Assembly (NCBI GenBank): GCA_019454405.1
Contig: JACFOH010000018.1
Location: 8,732-43,086 of the forward strand
From: Promineifilum sp.
GTDB taxonomy: Bacteria; Chloroflexota; Anaerolineae; Promineifilales; Promineifilaceae
Reading direction: 5' to 3'
Length of the DNA stretch: 34,355 nucleotides
The notes beneath the pieces are model-generated. The model worked only from the letters and a program-made list of their open reading frames with translations. It was not told the DNA's origin and searched no databases. Of this stretch, positions 1-8,269 are shown one piece after another. The translations under genes were made by a program, and so were the position numbers. Position 1 is the stretch's first letter, and each line of letters begins with the position of its first letter.

Positions 1-282
1 TCGGTTCGCGATGATCACCAGCATCAAGGTATCGGAACGAACCTTATGCGCTTACTTATTCAGTACGCCGAAGATGACGGATACGAGCAGCTCGTTGGTA
101 CGGTTCAAAACAACAACTCGGCGATGTGGGCCATGTTGAGGAAGCTGAACTATCGCCTGGAGCGGCAGCCCGAGGGTAACTACTCTTTGGTCACCATCCA
201 TATCCGTGAGCCCAAGAGCCGCACAGACGATTGGTTGGATACGGCCGCGGATTTCTCACCTGAACCGCAGATCATATGGTAA
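1..282 (+). CDS. GNAT family N-acetyltransferase, C-terminal part (5' end outside window)
   Basis: The reading frame is open from the first base, so the start lies to the left of the window. The visible 93 residues begin with V-R-D-D-H-Q-H-Q-G-I-G-T, the acetyl-CoA pyrophosphate-binding motif A (Q/R-x-x-G-x-G/A) of GNAT enzymes. This is followed by an alpha helix (LMRLLIQYAEDDG), a beta strand (QLVGTV) and the motif B segment N-N-S-A-M-W-A-M-L-R-K-L-N-Y, in which an Asn precedes a helix ending in L-x-Y. The spacing resembles the GNAT domains attached to protein acetyltransferases and ADP-forming acetyl-CoA synthetases, but the missing N-terminus prevents a choice. The last 27 bp overlap the tail of the convergent sppA gene. 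The substrate is unknown. Confidence 0.85.
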   Translation, partial: SVRDDHQHQGIGTNLMRLLIQYAEDDGYEQLVGTVQNNNSAMWAMLRKLNYRLERQPEGNYSLVTIHIREPKSRTDDWLDTAADFSPEPQIIW

Positions 283-2115
283 AAGCAACAAAGGCTGGCC
301 CCCAAGCGCCTTGAGTTCTTCGCCGGCGAGCAGACGAGTTAGCTCTTCAATAACCTGAGCGGAGTTGGTAACCGGCAGAGTATAAGCCGAACTTCGCGAA
401 AACAGATTCGCTACCGGAATCGCATAAATATCATCGGTGGGTAAGGCGGCCAATTCGGCCGCCTTTTTGATCGCGTCCAGAAAATCGCCATGACTGTCCA
501 CTAATCGGTGTGTCAGAGCTTGCCGTCCCGTCCAGACTCGACCCAGGCCGATTTCGTCTACTTCCTCTGGCGTCAACTTGCGATTCCTGGCGACAATGTT
601 CCTGAACTGCCCGTATATATCGATGATGGACTGATGGAAAATTTCGCGCTCGGTTTCGGTCCAGGGTTCGGAATCGCGGTATAGTCCGGCGTGCTCGCCG
701 CGTTTCAATGTAACTCGATTGATTGAGAGTTGATTATATAGCCCTGTGGAATTGAGCCTGCCCGTGATAACCCCAATGGAACCGGTAAGTGTGGCTTGTT
801 GGCTCATAATATGTTGAGCCGGTGCGGACACGTAGTAGCCCCCTGAGGCCGCGATATTGCCCATATAAACCACGACCGGTTTCTTGGTGGCCAGGAGCTC
901 GATCTGCCGGGCGATGAGATCGGACGCCAGCGCCGATCCGCCGCCGGAGTCTATGTGGAACACCAGCGCCGCCATTTCTTCGAGCTTTTCCGCGCGTCGT
1001 AGCAATCCGACCAGAGTCTGGTCGCCCGCGGCTTCGCCCCCGATAAAGGGGATGGGCAGATCGATGGGGGGCTTTCGACTGGTTCCCGTGACGATCATCC
1101 CCTCAAGAGATATCACCCCGACGAATTTACGCATTCTCCGGCGCGGCCGCTGAATGAGTATCCGGCGCGATTCTTTCCATGTTTTCAGCTTGGCCTGATG
1201 TTTCTGGGGCTGTGAATTTGGCTTGGTATCATCCTCCCCGGCCGCCTTTGCGGCCGAGCGCTCCTCTTTGGCCGGCATCAGCATTCGACCCAACCAGCCG
1301 GATAGTTGATCGTCATAGGCGACATGGTCTATGAGTCTTAAGTCACGGGCTTTTTCGACAGGATAAGGGGCCTGGTCGATGAGCTTGCGCATTTCGGTCT
1401 GTGATATGCCGCGCCCGGCGGCCATGTCGGTGGTGAGCATGTCGTATTCATCGTCCAGTAGCCAGTCCAGTTGTTCGCGGTTCTCGGGGGTGATATCCGT
1501 TTGGCTGAAACGATCGAGAGCCGTCTTATAAGGCGAGATCTGAACGACGTCTACTTCCAGACCTGCTCGGGTCATCGCATCTTTCAGGAAAGTCACTTCA
1601 GTGTAGAGTCCCAGTACTTCAAACTGGGCGCTGGGCGGAGCTACGATGTATTTGGCGGCCGTAGCGGCATAGTAATGAGCCAGGTCGAGATAGGGCGTGT
1701 AGACGATCGCTTCTTTGCCCGCCGCTCGCAGCCGCGCAACGGCTGCACGGAAATTTTGCAAGGTCGCCAGCCTGGCGCTGAAGCCGGTGAAGACGAAAAC
1801 GACGCCGCGCACGTTATCCGCGTCGATGACCGCACGCAGGCGATCGTTCAACTGCTGCATGCTCAACGGCTGGGCAGGGAAGGGTAACCGTCTCCCCAGG
1901 AACCCCCGTGGCATTCCATCACGTTCCGGCAGCGAGCCTCCGACAGATAGCACGACGTAGTCGAGGCGTGCCTTCCGCATCCGTTTTAGCCCGTTACGAA
2001 TATCGATGGTAATGGCCTTCCAGCCATAGGTTACGGAGTTTTGAATCTCGGCCAGCTCGCGGCGAAGTCGCAATGCTGAACTCTTTTTCTGCTCTTTATC
2101 GGTTTCGTCACTCAT
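256..2115 (-). CDS. sppA: Signal peptide peptidase SppA, two-domain (67K) type
   Basis: This 619-residue serine protease of the SppA/ClpP-fold S49 family is thought to degrade leftover signal peptides and other membrane-associated peptides. It has two tandem S49 domains as in the long E. coli type. The catalytic lysine is probably K197 in S-P-Y-K-T-A-L-D-R-F of the first domain. The nucleophile is S424 in G-N-I-A-A-S-G-G-Y-Y of the second, followed by T-G-S-I-G-V-I. The domains are joined by a polar Lys/Glu-rich linker at about residues 280-325. Unlike E. coli SppA, the first 60 residues are strongly charged and show no membrane anchor, so the protein may be cytosolic or peripheral. The start is the first ATG; no good Shine-Dalgarno sequence is seen. 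It is convergent with the GNAT gene and divergent from thiN. Confidence 0.93.
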   Translation of the reverse strand: MSDETDKEQKKSSALRLRRELAEIQNSVTYGWKAITIDIRNGLKRMRKARLDYVVLSVGGSLPERDGMPRGFLGRRLPFPAQPLSMQQLNDRLRAVIDADNVRGVVFVFTGFSARLATLQNFRAAVARLRAAGKEAIVYTPYLDLAHYYAATAAKYIVAPPSAQFEVLGLYTEVTFLKDAMTRAGLEVDVVQISPYKTALDRFSQTDITPENREQLDWLLDDEYDMLTTDMAAGRGISQTEMRKLIDQAPYPVEKARDLRLIDHVAYDDQLSGWLGRMLMPAKEERSAAKAAGEDDTKPNSQPQKHQAKLKTWKESRRILIQRPRRRMRKFVGVISLEGMIVTGTSRKPPIDLPIPFIGGEAAGDQTLVGLLRRAEKLEEMAALVFHIDSGGGSALASDLIARQIELLATKKPVVVYMGNIAASGGYYVSAPAQHIMSQQATLTGSIGVITGRLNSTGLYNQLSINRVTLKRGEHAGLYRDSEPWTETEREIFHQSIIDIYGQFRNIVARNRKLTPEEVDEIGLGRVWTGRQALTHRLVDSHGDFLDAIKKAAELAALPTDDIYAIPVANLFSRSSAYTLPVTNSAQVIEELTRLLAGEELKALGGQPLLLLPYDLRFR

Positions 2116-2300
2116 AGGTTATCGCTCGTATCTACCGGATGAGGCGAGTTTAGCCCTTTAGGCGCGATGAGGTCAAATAGCGAAGCCGTGATATTCGATG
2201 CCGTAGAGACCCTGATTCGGCAGAGGGACAAACAACTGTGGCGCGGGCCGCCTTGAAACGTTACCATACCTTCTCCTGATATTCAGAGACAGTTGTCATC

Positions 2301-2960
2301 ATGGAAATTCCTGCTGATTTTGTTCTCGTCTTTGCCAACGGTGTCATTGAAAACATCGCCTGGATTGAGCCATACCTGAGCCGTGCTCAAGCTGTCATCG
2401 CTGCCGATGGCGGGATTCGCTACCCTCTCGCGCTGGGCCAGATCCCCGACACACTCATAGGCGACCTTGATTCATTGCCGGAGGGTATCGATGAACAACT
2501 TGCCGATTGGGATATGGAGCTGATCCGCTATCCCTCGGCCAAGGAAGAGACCGATCTGGAATTGGCCCTCCTGCACGCCAGGCGGCGCTTCCCCGACGCC
2601 GAGTTGCTGGTTTTGGGTGGCTTCGGCGGCCGTCTCGATCAGACCCTCGGTAATATCACTCTGCTGGCTCACCCTGAACTGATCGGCCATTCGGTGACTC
2701 TGATCGATGAGTACGAGACGGCTCGGTTGATTACTGCTGAGGCTACGATCACGGGGCGGGCCGGCGATGTCGTCTCGCTCATTCCGCTAGGTGGTCCCGT
2801 CAGAGTGCGCGAGACAATCGGCCTTCGTTGGCCCTTGCAGGACGAGATTCTGGATTTCGGCCCAACTCGAGGCATCAGCAACGAGATGACGGGTGAGCGC
2901 GCGACGGTGCGATTATCCGATGGCATGTTGCTATGCACTCATGCAACGACTCCCCCTTAA
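2301..2960 (+). CDS. thiN: Thiamine pyrophosphokinase
   Basis: This 219-residue cytosolic enzyme transfers pyrophosphate from ATP to thiamine, giving thiamine diphosphate. Family motifs occur in order: A-A-D-G-G (34-38), P-D-T-L-I-G-D-L-D-S (49-58), the metal/nucleotide site K-E-E-T-D-L-E (81-87), and G-G-R-L-D-Q-T-L-G-N (109-118), where the usual DH is DQ. A C-terminal beta-sandwich thiamine-binding part follows, including the P-T-R-G-I-S-N-E (868-like) segment near residues 193-200. The length is typical. A TTGAAA about 18 bp before a weak TGATAT at 2257-2286 might be its promoter, but this is uncertain. Stop and start of the next gene are 103 bp apart, and that gap has its own promoter-like box. 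Confidence 0.92.
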   Translation: MEIPADFVLVFANGVIENIAWIEPYLSRAQAVIAADGGIRYPLALGQIPDTLIGDLDSLPEGIDEQLADWDMELIRYPSAKEETDLELALLHARRRFPDAELLVLGGFGGRLDQTLGNITLLAHPELIGHSVTLIDEYETARLITAEATITGRAGDVVSLIPLGGPVRVRETIGLRWPLQDEILDFGPTRGISNEMTGERATVRLSDGMLLCTHATTPP

Positions 2961-2970
2961 GTCTGATTTC

Positions 2971-2980
2971 CTGCTATACT
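2971..2980 (+). promoter_or_regulatory. Extended -10 promoter for the queuosine-precursor transporter gene
   Basis: TG-C-TATACT ends at 2980, a one-mismatch extended -10 box. Transcription would begin near 2987 and leave a leader of about 77 nt before the GTG at 3064. No clear -35 box is seen. The leader holds GGTGG/CCACC and GGCGG/CCGCC complementary segments that could form alternative hairpins. Confidence 0.5.
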
Positions 2981-3063
2981 TTTCCCCCGTCGGTGGCAGA
3001 GTACCCGGCTTAACAAAACTGCGGCGGTCAATCCACCCGCCTGAACAACACAAGGAGAATATA

Positions 3064-3768
3064 GTGACTCAATTGGAATCTTCGGTCGCTGCCCCACGGA
3101 CGGCGGCCATTACTTTTAGCCGGACGGCCGTTATCGTTGTGTCTGCATATGCCGGCGCGCAGATGCTGTCTGACGTCGCCAGTCTTAAGATCGGCATCGT
3201 GCTGGGGTTGGCCGTGGACATGGGGACGTTCATTTACCCCATCACGTTCACCTTGCGGGATGTCGCCCACAAGATCCTGGGCAAGCGTCATGTACGGACG
3301 CTCATCATCATGGCGGCCATCATTAACCTGGTGATGGCCGGCTATCTGGCCTGGGTAGCGGGTGTGCCCAGCGATCCGGCATGGGGGCTGGGCGATTCTT
3401 TCTCCGCGATCCTCGGCCCCGTCTGGCGCATTGTCATTGCCTCGATCATCGCTGAAGTGGTCAGCGAATTACTTGATACCGAGGTCTATCACTGGTTCGT
3501 GACAAAGGTGACGACTCGTTACCAATGGGCCAGGGTTCTCGTCAGCAATGCCGTCAGCGTTCCGATCGATTCGTTCATCTTTGCTGTCGGCGCGTTCGGC
3601 CCTCTGCCGGGTTTGGCAAATAGCCCACTCAGTTTGCCCTGGCCGGTGGTCTGGCAGATCTTTTTGTTTAATTTAGCGGTGAAGTTTGCGGTGACGCTGG
3701 TCAGTCTGCCATTGATCTACACGGCGCCTGACCCCGACTGGAATCAGCGCGAGGAAGCCGACCGCTAG
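3064..3768 (+). CDS. yhhQ: YhhQ/VUT family queuosine precursor transporter
   Basis: This 234-residue inner-membrane protein has about six hydrophobic segments and is predicted to import queuosine precursors (preQ0/preQ1 type) used for tRNA modification. Family signatures seen are D-M-G-T-F-I-Y-P-I-T-F-T-L-R-D near the second helix, A-E-V-V-S-E-L-L-D-T-E-V-Y-H, and the S-N-A-V-S-V-P-I-D-S-F-I-F-A segment. The frame stays open upstream to 2893. I chose GTG 3064 because AAGGAGA lies at 3052-3058 with good spacing, and the earlier part overlaps thiN and looks non-membrane and atypical. No queuosine biosynthesis gene is visible nearby. It ends 20 bp from the convergent rlmN stop. Confidence 0.88.
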   Translation: MTQLESSVAAPRTAAITFSRTAVIVVSAYAGAQMLSDVASLKIGIVLGLAVDMGTFIYPITFTLRDVAHKILGKRHVRTLIIMAAIINLVMAGYLAWVAGVPSDPAWGLGDSFSAILGPVWRIVIASIIAEVVSELLDTEVYHWFVTKVTTRYQWARVLVSNAVSVPIDSFIFAVGAFGPLPGLANSPLSLPWPVVWQIFLFNLAVKFAVTLVSLPLIYTAPDPDWNQREEADR

Positions 3769-3788
3769 AAATCCCTGGTCTCCCTTCA

Positions 3789-4838
3789 TTAGCGAGTCGT
3801 CGCCAACTGGCCGCATCCGGCCGCCACGTCGATCCCCCGGCGTTGCCGGACAGTGCTGGGCAGGCCATATTCTGCCAGCACGTGCTGGAACGCCCTTATA
3901 GCGACTGCGCTGGTCGGTTGGCCGTCATAACCGATGGTAGGGTTAAGAGGAATCAGGTTGACGTGGGCGTTCAGCCCGTGTAGCAGGTGGCCTAGTGCGT
4001 GAGCTTGTTCGGGCGTGTCGTTTTGCCCTTCGATGAGCGTCCATTCGAAGAAGACTCGCCGCCCCAGCCTCTCGCTATAATCGCGGCAGGCGTCGATTAG
4101 CTCAGATAGAGACCAGCGGCGAGCGATTGGCACGAGCTTCATGCGTTCCTCGTTCGTCGCCCCATGCAAGCTTACTGCCAGGCGGAACGGTCGCGCTTCT
4201 TCAGTTAACCGCCGGATGCCGGGCACTACGCCGACGGTGCTGAGGGTGATAAATCGGGGCGCGATCGCCAGCCCGCGATGGTCCGTCACTGTTTCCAGGG
4301 CGGCCATCGTTGCGTCGTAGTTATGGAGCGGTTCGCCCATGCCCATCAGGACGATATTGCGCAACGTTTCTCCTCGCTCGCGCAACCCCTGGGCGACATG
4401 GACGATTTGGGCAACGATTTCACCCGATGTCAGATGACGCCGGAAACCCATCTGGCCTGTGGCGCAAAAGACGCAACCCATGGCACAACCTACCTGCGTA
4501 CTGACGCAGGCGGTGGCTCGGCCACGGAAGTACATCAGCACCGTCTCGATGGCTTGCCCGTCGGCCAGCTCCAGCAAGAACTTGTGCGTGTGACCATCGG
4601 CGCTGGCGACGGACATTTGTTGTGGCAATCTGCCGATCGTCGTTTCGGCCGATAGCTGTCGGGATAGATCGGGTCGCAAGCCGGTTATCGTGTCTGTCTC
4701 TGTCGCTAAGTCGCGGTAGAGGCCCGACCAGACCAACCCGGCATAATAATCACTGTAGCCCCACTCGGCCAACAAGTCATGCAAGGCGGAGCGGCTCAGG
4801 TCGTAAAGATTGGTAAGGGGATCAATCGGGCGTCTCAT
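3789..4838 (-). CDS. rlmN: 23S rRNA (adenine-2503-C2)/tRNA methyltransferase RlmN
   Basis: This 349-residue radical-SAM enzyme methylates C2 of A2503 in 23S rRNA and A37 in some tRNAs. The iron-sulfur ligands are C118, C122 and C125 (C-A-M-G-C-V-F-C). The two cysteines of the ping-pong methyl transfer correspond to C111 (A-C-V-S-T-Q-V-G) and C342 in A-A-G-C-G-Q-L near the C-terminus. Other signatures are G-M-G-E-P-L-H-N-Y and S-T-V-G-V-V-P-G. The frame is open further upstream to 4988, but that extension would run into the divergent xth promoter and gene, so ATG 4838 is preferred. There is no Shine-Dalgarno; a -10 box lies 7 nt upstream, suggesting a leaderless mRNA. Confidence 0.95.
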   Translation of the reverse strand: MRRPIDPLTNLYDLSRSALHDLLAEWGYSDYYAGLVWSGLYRDLATETDTITGLRPDLSRQLSAETTIGRLPQQMSVASADGHTHKFLLELADGQAIETVLMYFRGRATACVSTQVGCAMGCVFCATGQMGFRRHLTSGEIVAQIVHVAQGLRERGETLRNIVLMGMGEPLHNYDATMAALETVTDHRGLAIAPRFITLSTVGVVPGIRRLTEEARPFRLAVSLHGATNEERMKLVPIARRWSLSELIDACRDYSERLGRRVFFEWTLIEGQNDTPEQAHALGHLLHGLNAHVNLIPLNPTIGYDGQPTSAVAIRAFQHVLAEYGLPSTVRQRRGIDVAAGCGQLATTR

Positions 4839-4845
4839 CAAAATG

Positions 4846-4874
4846 ATTGTAACTCGCGCATCATCGCGGTTCAA
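4846..4874 (-). promoter_or_regulatory. rlmN promoter (leaderless)
   Basis: On the minus strand TTGAAC (4874-4869), a 17-bp spacer and TACAAT (4851-4846) form a good sigma-70 promoter. Only 7 nt separate the -10 box from the rlmN ATG at 4838, so transcription should start at or next to the start codon. Confidence 0.7.
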
Positions 4875-4924
4875 TAAGAGCGCTCGAGTCACCGATTTAA
4901 AAGAGCCGGCCATAGCTGCGTTCG

Positions 4925-4933
4925 TGTTACAAT
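4925..4933 (+). promoter_or_regulatory. xth promoter, extended -10 (leaderless)
   Basis: TG-T-TACAAT at 4925-4933 is an extended -10 box; the ATG of xth is 7 nt downstream at 4941. No -35 match is seen at the expected distance. It is divergent from the rlmN promoter about 75 bp away. Confidence 0.65.
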
Positions 4934-4940
4934 CGTGGTC

Positions 4941-5729
4941 ATGCTTCGTCTCTATAGTTGGAATGTTAACGGGTTGCGCGCCGTGCACCGCAAGGGAGCC
5001 TTTCTCGAGTTGCTAGAGCAGGCGAGACCCGACATCCTCGGCATTCAGGAGATCAAATGCCGGCCCGACCAGTTGCCCGATGAATTGATTAGCCCGCCCG
5101 GGTATCATACTTATTGGGCACCGGCCGAACGGCCTGGTTATAGCGGTGTCGCGTTGTATAGTCGTCGTGAGCCCGATTCGATTCACCTGGGCCTGGGGGT
5201 CGATGAGTACGATCGTGAAGGTCGCACCATCGTAGCCGACTATGGCGACTTTCTTTTCATCACTGCCTATTTCCCTAACGGCAGCCGCGACCATACTCGC
5301 GTTCCTTTCAAGATGCGCTATAACGCTGATTTTCTAACCTACATTGAGTATCAGCGGATGCAAGGGCGCTCGATCGTCTTTTGCGGTGATGTCAATACGG
5401 CCCACCGGGAAATTGATCTGGCGCGCCCGCGCCAGAACCAGAATACAACCGGTTTCTTGCCCATCGAACGCGAATGGCTGGATCGCGTCGTCGAGCATAG
5501 CTATCTCGACACCTATCGAATGCATTATCCCGATCAGGCTGGGGCTTATACATGGTGGTCGCAGATAGGCTCCGCGCGTATAAAGAATATCGGCTGGCGA
5601 ATCGATTACTTTTTCGTCTCACCCAATCTGACGTCGCGCGTGCTCGATGCCGCCATCCATCCCGATGTAACAGGCTCCGACCATTGCCCCGTTAGCCTGA
5701 CGCTTGATTTTGATTGGAATGATGGCTGA
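4941..5729 (+). CDS. xth: Exodeoxyribonuclease III (AP endonuclease)
   Basis: This 262-residue enzyme of the EEP (exonuclease-endonuclease-phosphatase) fold cleaves DNA 5' of abasic sites and trims 3' ends in base-excision repair. Motifs are Y-S-W-N-V-N-G-L-R-A at the N-terminus (Asn metal ligand), I-Q-E-I-K with the metal Glu near residue 34, G-Y-S-G-V-A-L, C-G-D-V-N-T-A-H-R-E-I-D (catalytic Asp/Asn), and W-R-I-D-Y-F-F-V-S then G-S-D-H-C-P-V at the C-terminus (catalytic Asp-His). The length is typical. I chose ATG 4941 rather than the in-frame GTG 4935 because of alignment with the family start. The last 11 bp overlap the next gene, which implies translational coupling. Confidence 0.94.
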   Translation: MLRLYSWNVNGLRAVHRKGAFLELLEQARPDILGIQEIKCRPDQLPDELISPPGYHTYWAPAERPGYSGVALYSRREPDSIHLGLGVDEYDREGRTIVADYGDFLFITAYFPNGSRDHTRVPFKMRYNADFLTYIEYQRMQGRSIVFCGDVNTAHREIDLARPRQNQNTTGFLPIEREWLDRVVEHSYLDTYRMHYPDQAGAYTWWSQIGSARIKNIGWRIDYFFVSPNLTSRVLDAAIHPDVTGSDHCPVSLTLDFDWNDG

Positions 5730-7686
5730 ATCACACGTGGCTGGATTAACCGGGGAATCGCGAAGCAGGTCGTGGGTTGGTGCGGCCACGTTCCTCGGCA
5801 TTTTGCTGCTGGCTGCTGCTGTTCGATTGGCTTTGCCCGGCCTGACGGAGTTCAAAGCTGACGAAGGCCGCTTGCTGACAGCTGCTTTGCGCATGAGTGA
5901 CGGGGAGTTCGCCTTTCGCGGCATCAGCAGTTCAGTTGGGTTCCCTAACGCGCCGATGAGCGTGTGGATCTATTCGATCCCGTTGCTTATCTGGCAGCAC
6001 CCTTATGCGGCGACGTTGTTTACCGGGCTTCTCAGCGTGATAGCCGTCGCCGGAATCTACTGGCTTGGCCGTCGCTATTGGGGCGTTTCCGCCGCCACCG
6101 TCGCCGCCCTTATGTTAGCTGTAAGCCCGTGGGCCATCCTGTTCTCGCGCAAGATATGGGCCCAGAATTTATTGCCCGTCTTTGGGGTTGGCTGGGCTAT
6201 CAGCGCCGTATTGACTTTTGTTGAGGGGCGTTCCCGGTATATCATTTTCCACCTTCTTTTTCTGGCCATCGCCGTTCAGATTCACCCGGCGGCCATCGGC
6301 CTTGCCCCGGCGACGCTGCTGTTTCTGGTGGTCTTTCACCGCCGGGTCGACTGGCGGTTTCTAATCATAGGCGGATTGTTATCCATGCTGACTGCCGCGC
6401 CGTTCCTCTGGTATCTGTGGGGGCGAATAGGCGCCGAAGGGGGGCTGCCGTTTACTACGGGCCAGACAGTGGCCGAGGTTTCGTTCGATGCGTTACGCCT
6501 CTCCTTTGAGATCGCTATCGGCCGGGGGATTCATGCCGTCGCGGCCCCGGATTACGCCGGCCTGCCGGGCGTGTTCGCTGGCCAACTGGTATGGTTGGCC
6601 ATTCTCCTCGCAGGGGTAGGGTGGTGTCTGTATTTAATCTCGCGTCGATGGAGCAACCCGGCGACCCAGGTCGCCTTCATTGGCTTGATGTGGTTTCTCG
6701 GCCCGATTATCGCGTTCACCTGGCACCGCACGCCCGTCTATATTCACTATTTCATCATCTCTCTGCCGGCGCTTTACTTGCTGGCGGGCGTGCTGATGGG
6801 CGAACTGATCGACCGGATGCAAGCGCGATGGCCGGCGTGGTTGGCGCTCGGCCTCATCGTCGCGCTGCAGCTGGCCGCCTGGGTGCATCTTATGGGCGCT
6901 ATCAGCAGGTCGCCGGGCATGGGTGGGTTCGGCATCCCTCTCGGGGTGAAGGTTGCCGTTGCCGATCGCGCTCGCGAGCTTATGGTCGAGACAGATGCGG
7001 CCGAAGTGTTGATCGTTGGAGACGGCTCCGATCCGGAACGCGAGGATTTCCCGGCCGAATTCCGCGCCTTGCTTCATGGTGTACCGGTGAGATATGTCGA
7101 TCTCAATGCCGAGGCTGTCTTTCCTGCATCGCCATCGGTCGCGCTGTTAGATACGCCGGCGGCCGACGAGCGCACGTCTACTCGGAATCTTTTCGAAGCT
7201 GCTTCAGCAGAGGCAACGGCCATCGATGTAGATGTAAATGAAGGCATTGCCTATACCCTTTACGTCTTGCCGCCGTCGGCCGCTCCTGAGATGAGCGTCA
7301 CATGGCCCTCGCCGGTTTTGCTTGCCAATTTCGTCCATCTGATCGGCTATGATGGGCCACACACTGAATCCGGAGGCGCTCTCTGGGATGTTCGCTGGAG
7401 GCCGGCCGACAACCCTGATCCGGCCGATTACCACCTTTTCAATCATCTATTGGATGGAGCCGGGGTGAGGGTTTCTCAGGCCGATGGAGCAGCTTTCGCG
7501 GGTTCGCAATGGAGGCAGGGGGATGTGATCATCAGCCGGTTCTGGCTGCCCCTCTCGTCCAGGCCTCAACCGCCGTTGATCATGCGCGTCGGTATGTACC
7601 GCTACCCTTCGTTGGAGGGCGTTCCTCTACTGGACGAAGCTGCCAACCCCGTCTCAGACGCGCTGGATATTTCGCTTAGCAAGTAG
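5719..7686 (+). CDS. Membrane glycosyltransferase, GT39/PMT (ArnT-like) family
   Basis: This protein of about 655 residues has roughly ten or more hydrophobic segments in its first 420 residues. It resembles dolichyl-/undecaprenyl-phosphate-sugar glycosyltransferases of the GT-C fold, which move a sugar from a lipid carrier to an extracytoplasmic acceptor. The acidic pair in the first external loop is visible (F-K-A-D-E-G-R-L-L), as is R-K-I-W-A-Q-N-L-L-P-V-F in the later loop. The last 230 residues are mostly soluble and probably extracytoplasmic. The start is ATG 5719 or the adjacent ATG 5722, both inside the end of xth. No Shine-Dalgarno is seen, which fits coupling to xth. The acceptor and sugar cannot be told. 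Its 3' end overlaps folK by 11 bp. Confidence 0.82.
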   Translation: MMAESHVAGLTGESRSRSWVGAATFLGILLLAAAVRLALPGLTEFKADEGRLLTAALRMSDGEFAFRGISSSVGFPNAPMSVWIYSIPLLIWQHPYAATLFTGLLSVIAVAGIYWLGRRYWGVSAATVAALMLAVSPWAILFSRKIWAQNLLPVFGVGWAISAVLTFVEGRSRYIIFHLLFLAIAVQIHPAAIGLAPATLLFLVVFHRRVDWRFLIIGGLLSMLTAAPFLWYLWGRIGAEGGLPFTTGQTVAEVSFDALRLSFEIAIGRGIHAVAAPDYAGLPGVFAGQLVWLAILLAGVGWCLYLISRRWSNPATQVAFIGLMWFLGPIIAFTWHRTPVYIHYFIISLPALYLLAGVLMGELIDRMQARWPAWLALGLIVALQLAAWVHLMGAISRSPGMGGFGIPLGVKVAVADRARELMVETDAAEVLIVGDGSDPEREDFPAEFRALLHGVPVRYVDLNAEAVFPASPSVALLDTPAADERTSTRNLFEAASAEATAIDVDVNEGIAYTLYVLPPSAAPEMSVTWPSPVLLANFVHLIGYDGPHTESGGALWDVRWRPADNPDPADYHLFNHLLDGAGVRVSQADGAAFAGSQWRQGDVIISRFWLPLSSRPQPPLIMRVGMYRYPSLEGVPLLDEAANPVSDALDISLSK

Positions 7687-8236
7687 AACTGGGCGCTTCT
7701 ATCTGCGGGCGCAGATCAAAATCCTCGCGCTTCCACACAGTGGGGACAACCCTGGACGCCTCTTCGCGAGCGATGCGTTTGGCGATTATTCGCATAGTTT
7801 CACCTGTCTCGGGATGGCTCATGGTCGGCAGAAGATCGGCCACCGGGTAAGCGCAATAGGCATATTGCAGCAGGTTAGGCTCGGGAATGTGGCGGGCGTG
7901 CCCATCGGCTGGCGTGTAATCAAAGGCCAAATCATCGAAGAGGATGATGTCGAGATCGATGGTGCGCGGCGCGTTCTTGTCGGCCGTCCGCTGCCGGCCT
8001 AACTGTTGTTCGATGTTCGTCAGCGTGTCGTCTTTCAGGGCAGTGGCTGTCTTATTTGTCCGGATTAAAACGGCGGCATTGAAGAAGTTCGGGTGCTTGT
8101 ATGATTCCACCGCCACCGCTTCATAGACGGGTGAGATCGCCAGCAGCTCCACTTCTTCTGCCAGAAGGCGAACGGCCGCCGGCAGCATCTTCTCCTTATC
8201 GATGTTGGATCCCAACAGTAGAACGACGCTGTGCAT
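7676..8236 (-). CDS. folK: 6-hydroxymethyl-7,8-dihydropterin pyrophosphokinase
   Basis: This 186-residue cytosolic enzyme of folate synthesis transfers pyrophosphate from ATP to 6-hydroxymethyl-dihydropterin. Signatures are L-L-L-G-S-N-I at the N-terminus, S-P-V-Y-E, N-F-F-N-A-A-V, and the metal-binding R-T-I-D-L-D-I-I-L-F. The tail of about 15 residues extends past the usual end. It lies 33 bp downstream of folB, the preceding pathway enzyme, so the two form an operon. Its stop overlaps the convergent glycosyltransferase gene by 11 bp. Confidence 0.95.
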   Translation of the reverse strand: MHSVVLLLGSNIDKEKMLPAAVRLLAEEVELLAISPVYEAVAVESYKHPNFFNAAVLIRTNKTATALKDDTLTNIEQQLGRQRTADKNAPRTIDLDIILFDDLAFDYTPADGHARHIPEPNLLQYAYCAYPVADLLPTMSHPETGETMRIIAKRIAREEASRVVPTVWKREDFDLRPQIEAPSSTC

Positions 8237-8269
8237 TCTCCGTATTAGAACTCCTGCCGCGGCTTTGAT

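Noticed and set aside
2893..3063. 57-residue N-terminal extension of the YhhQ-like gene
   Set aside because: The region overlaps the end of thiN and a promoter-like box; GTG 3064 has a strong Shine-Dalgarno and the family start.
2981..3063. A definite preQ1 riboswitch call
   Set aside because: The leader lacks the recognisable consensus of the known preQ1 classes by eye, so only a check is proposed.
4839..4988. 50-residue N-terminal extension of rlmN
   Set aside because: It would cover the divergent xth promoter and start, and ATG 4838 matches the normal family start with a promoter right upstream.
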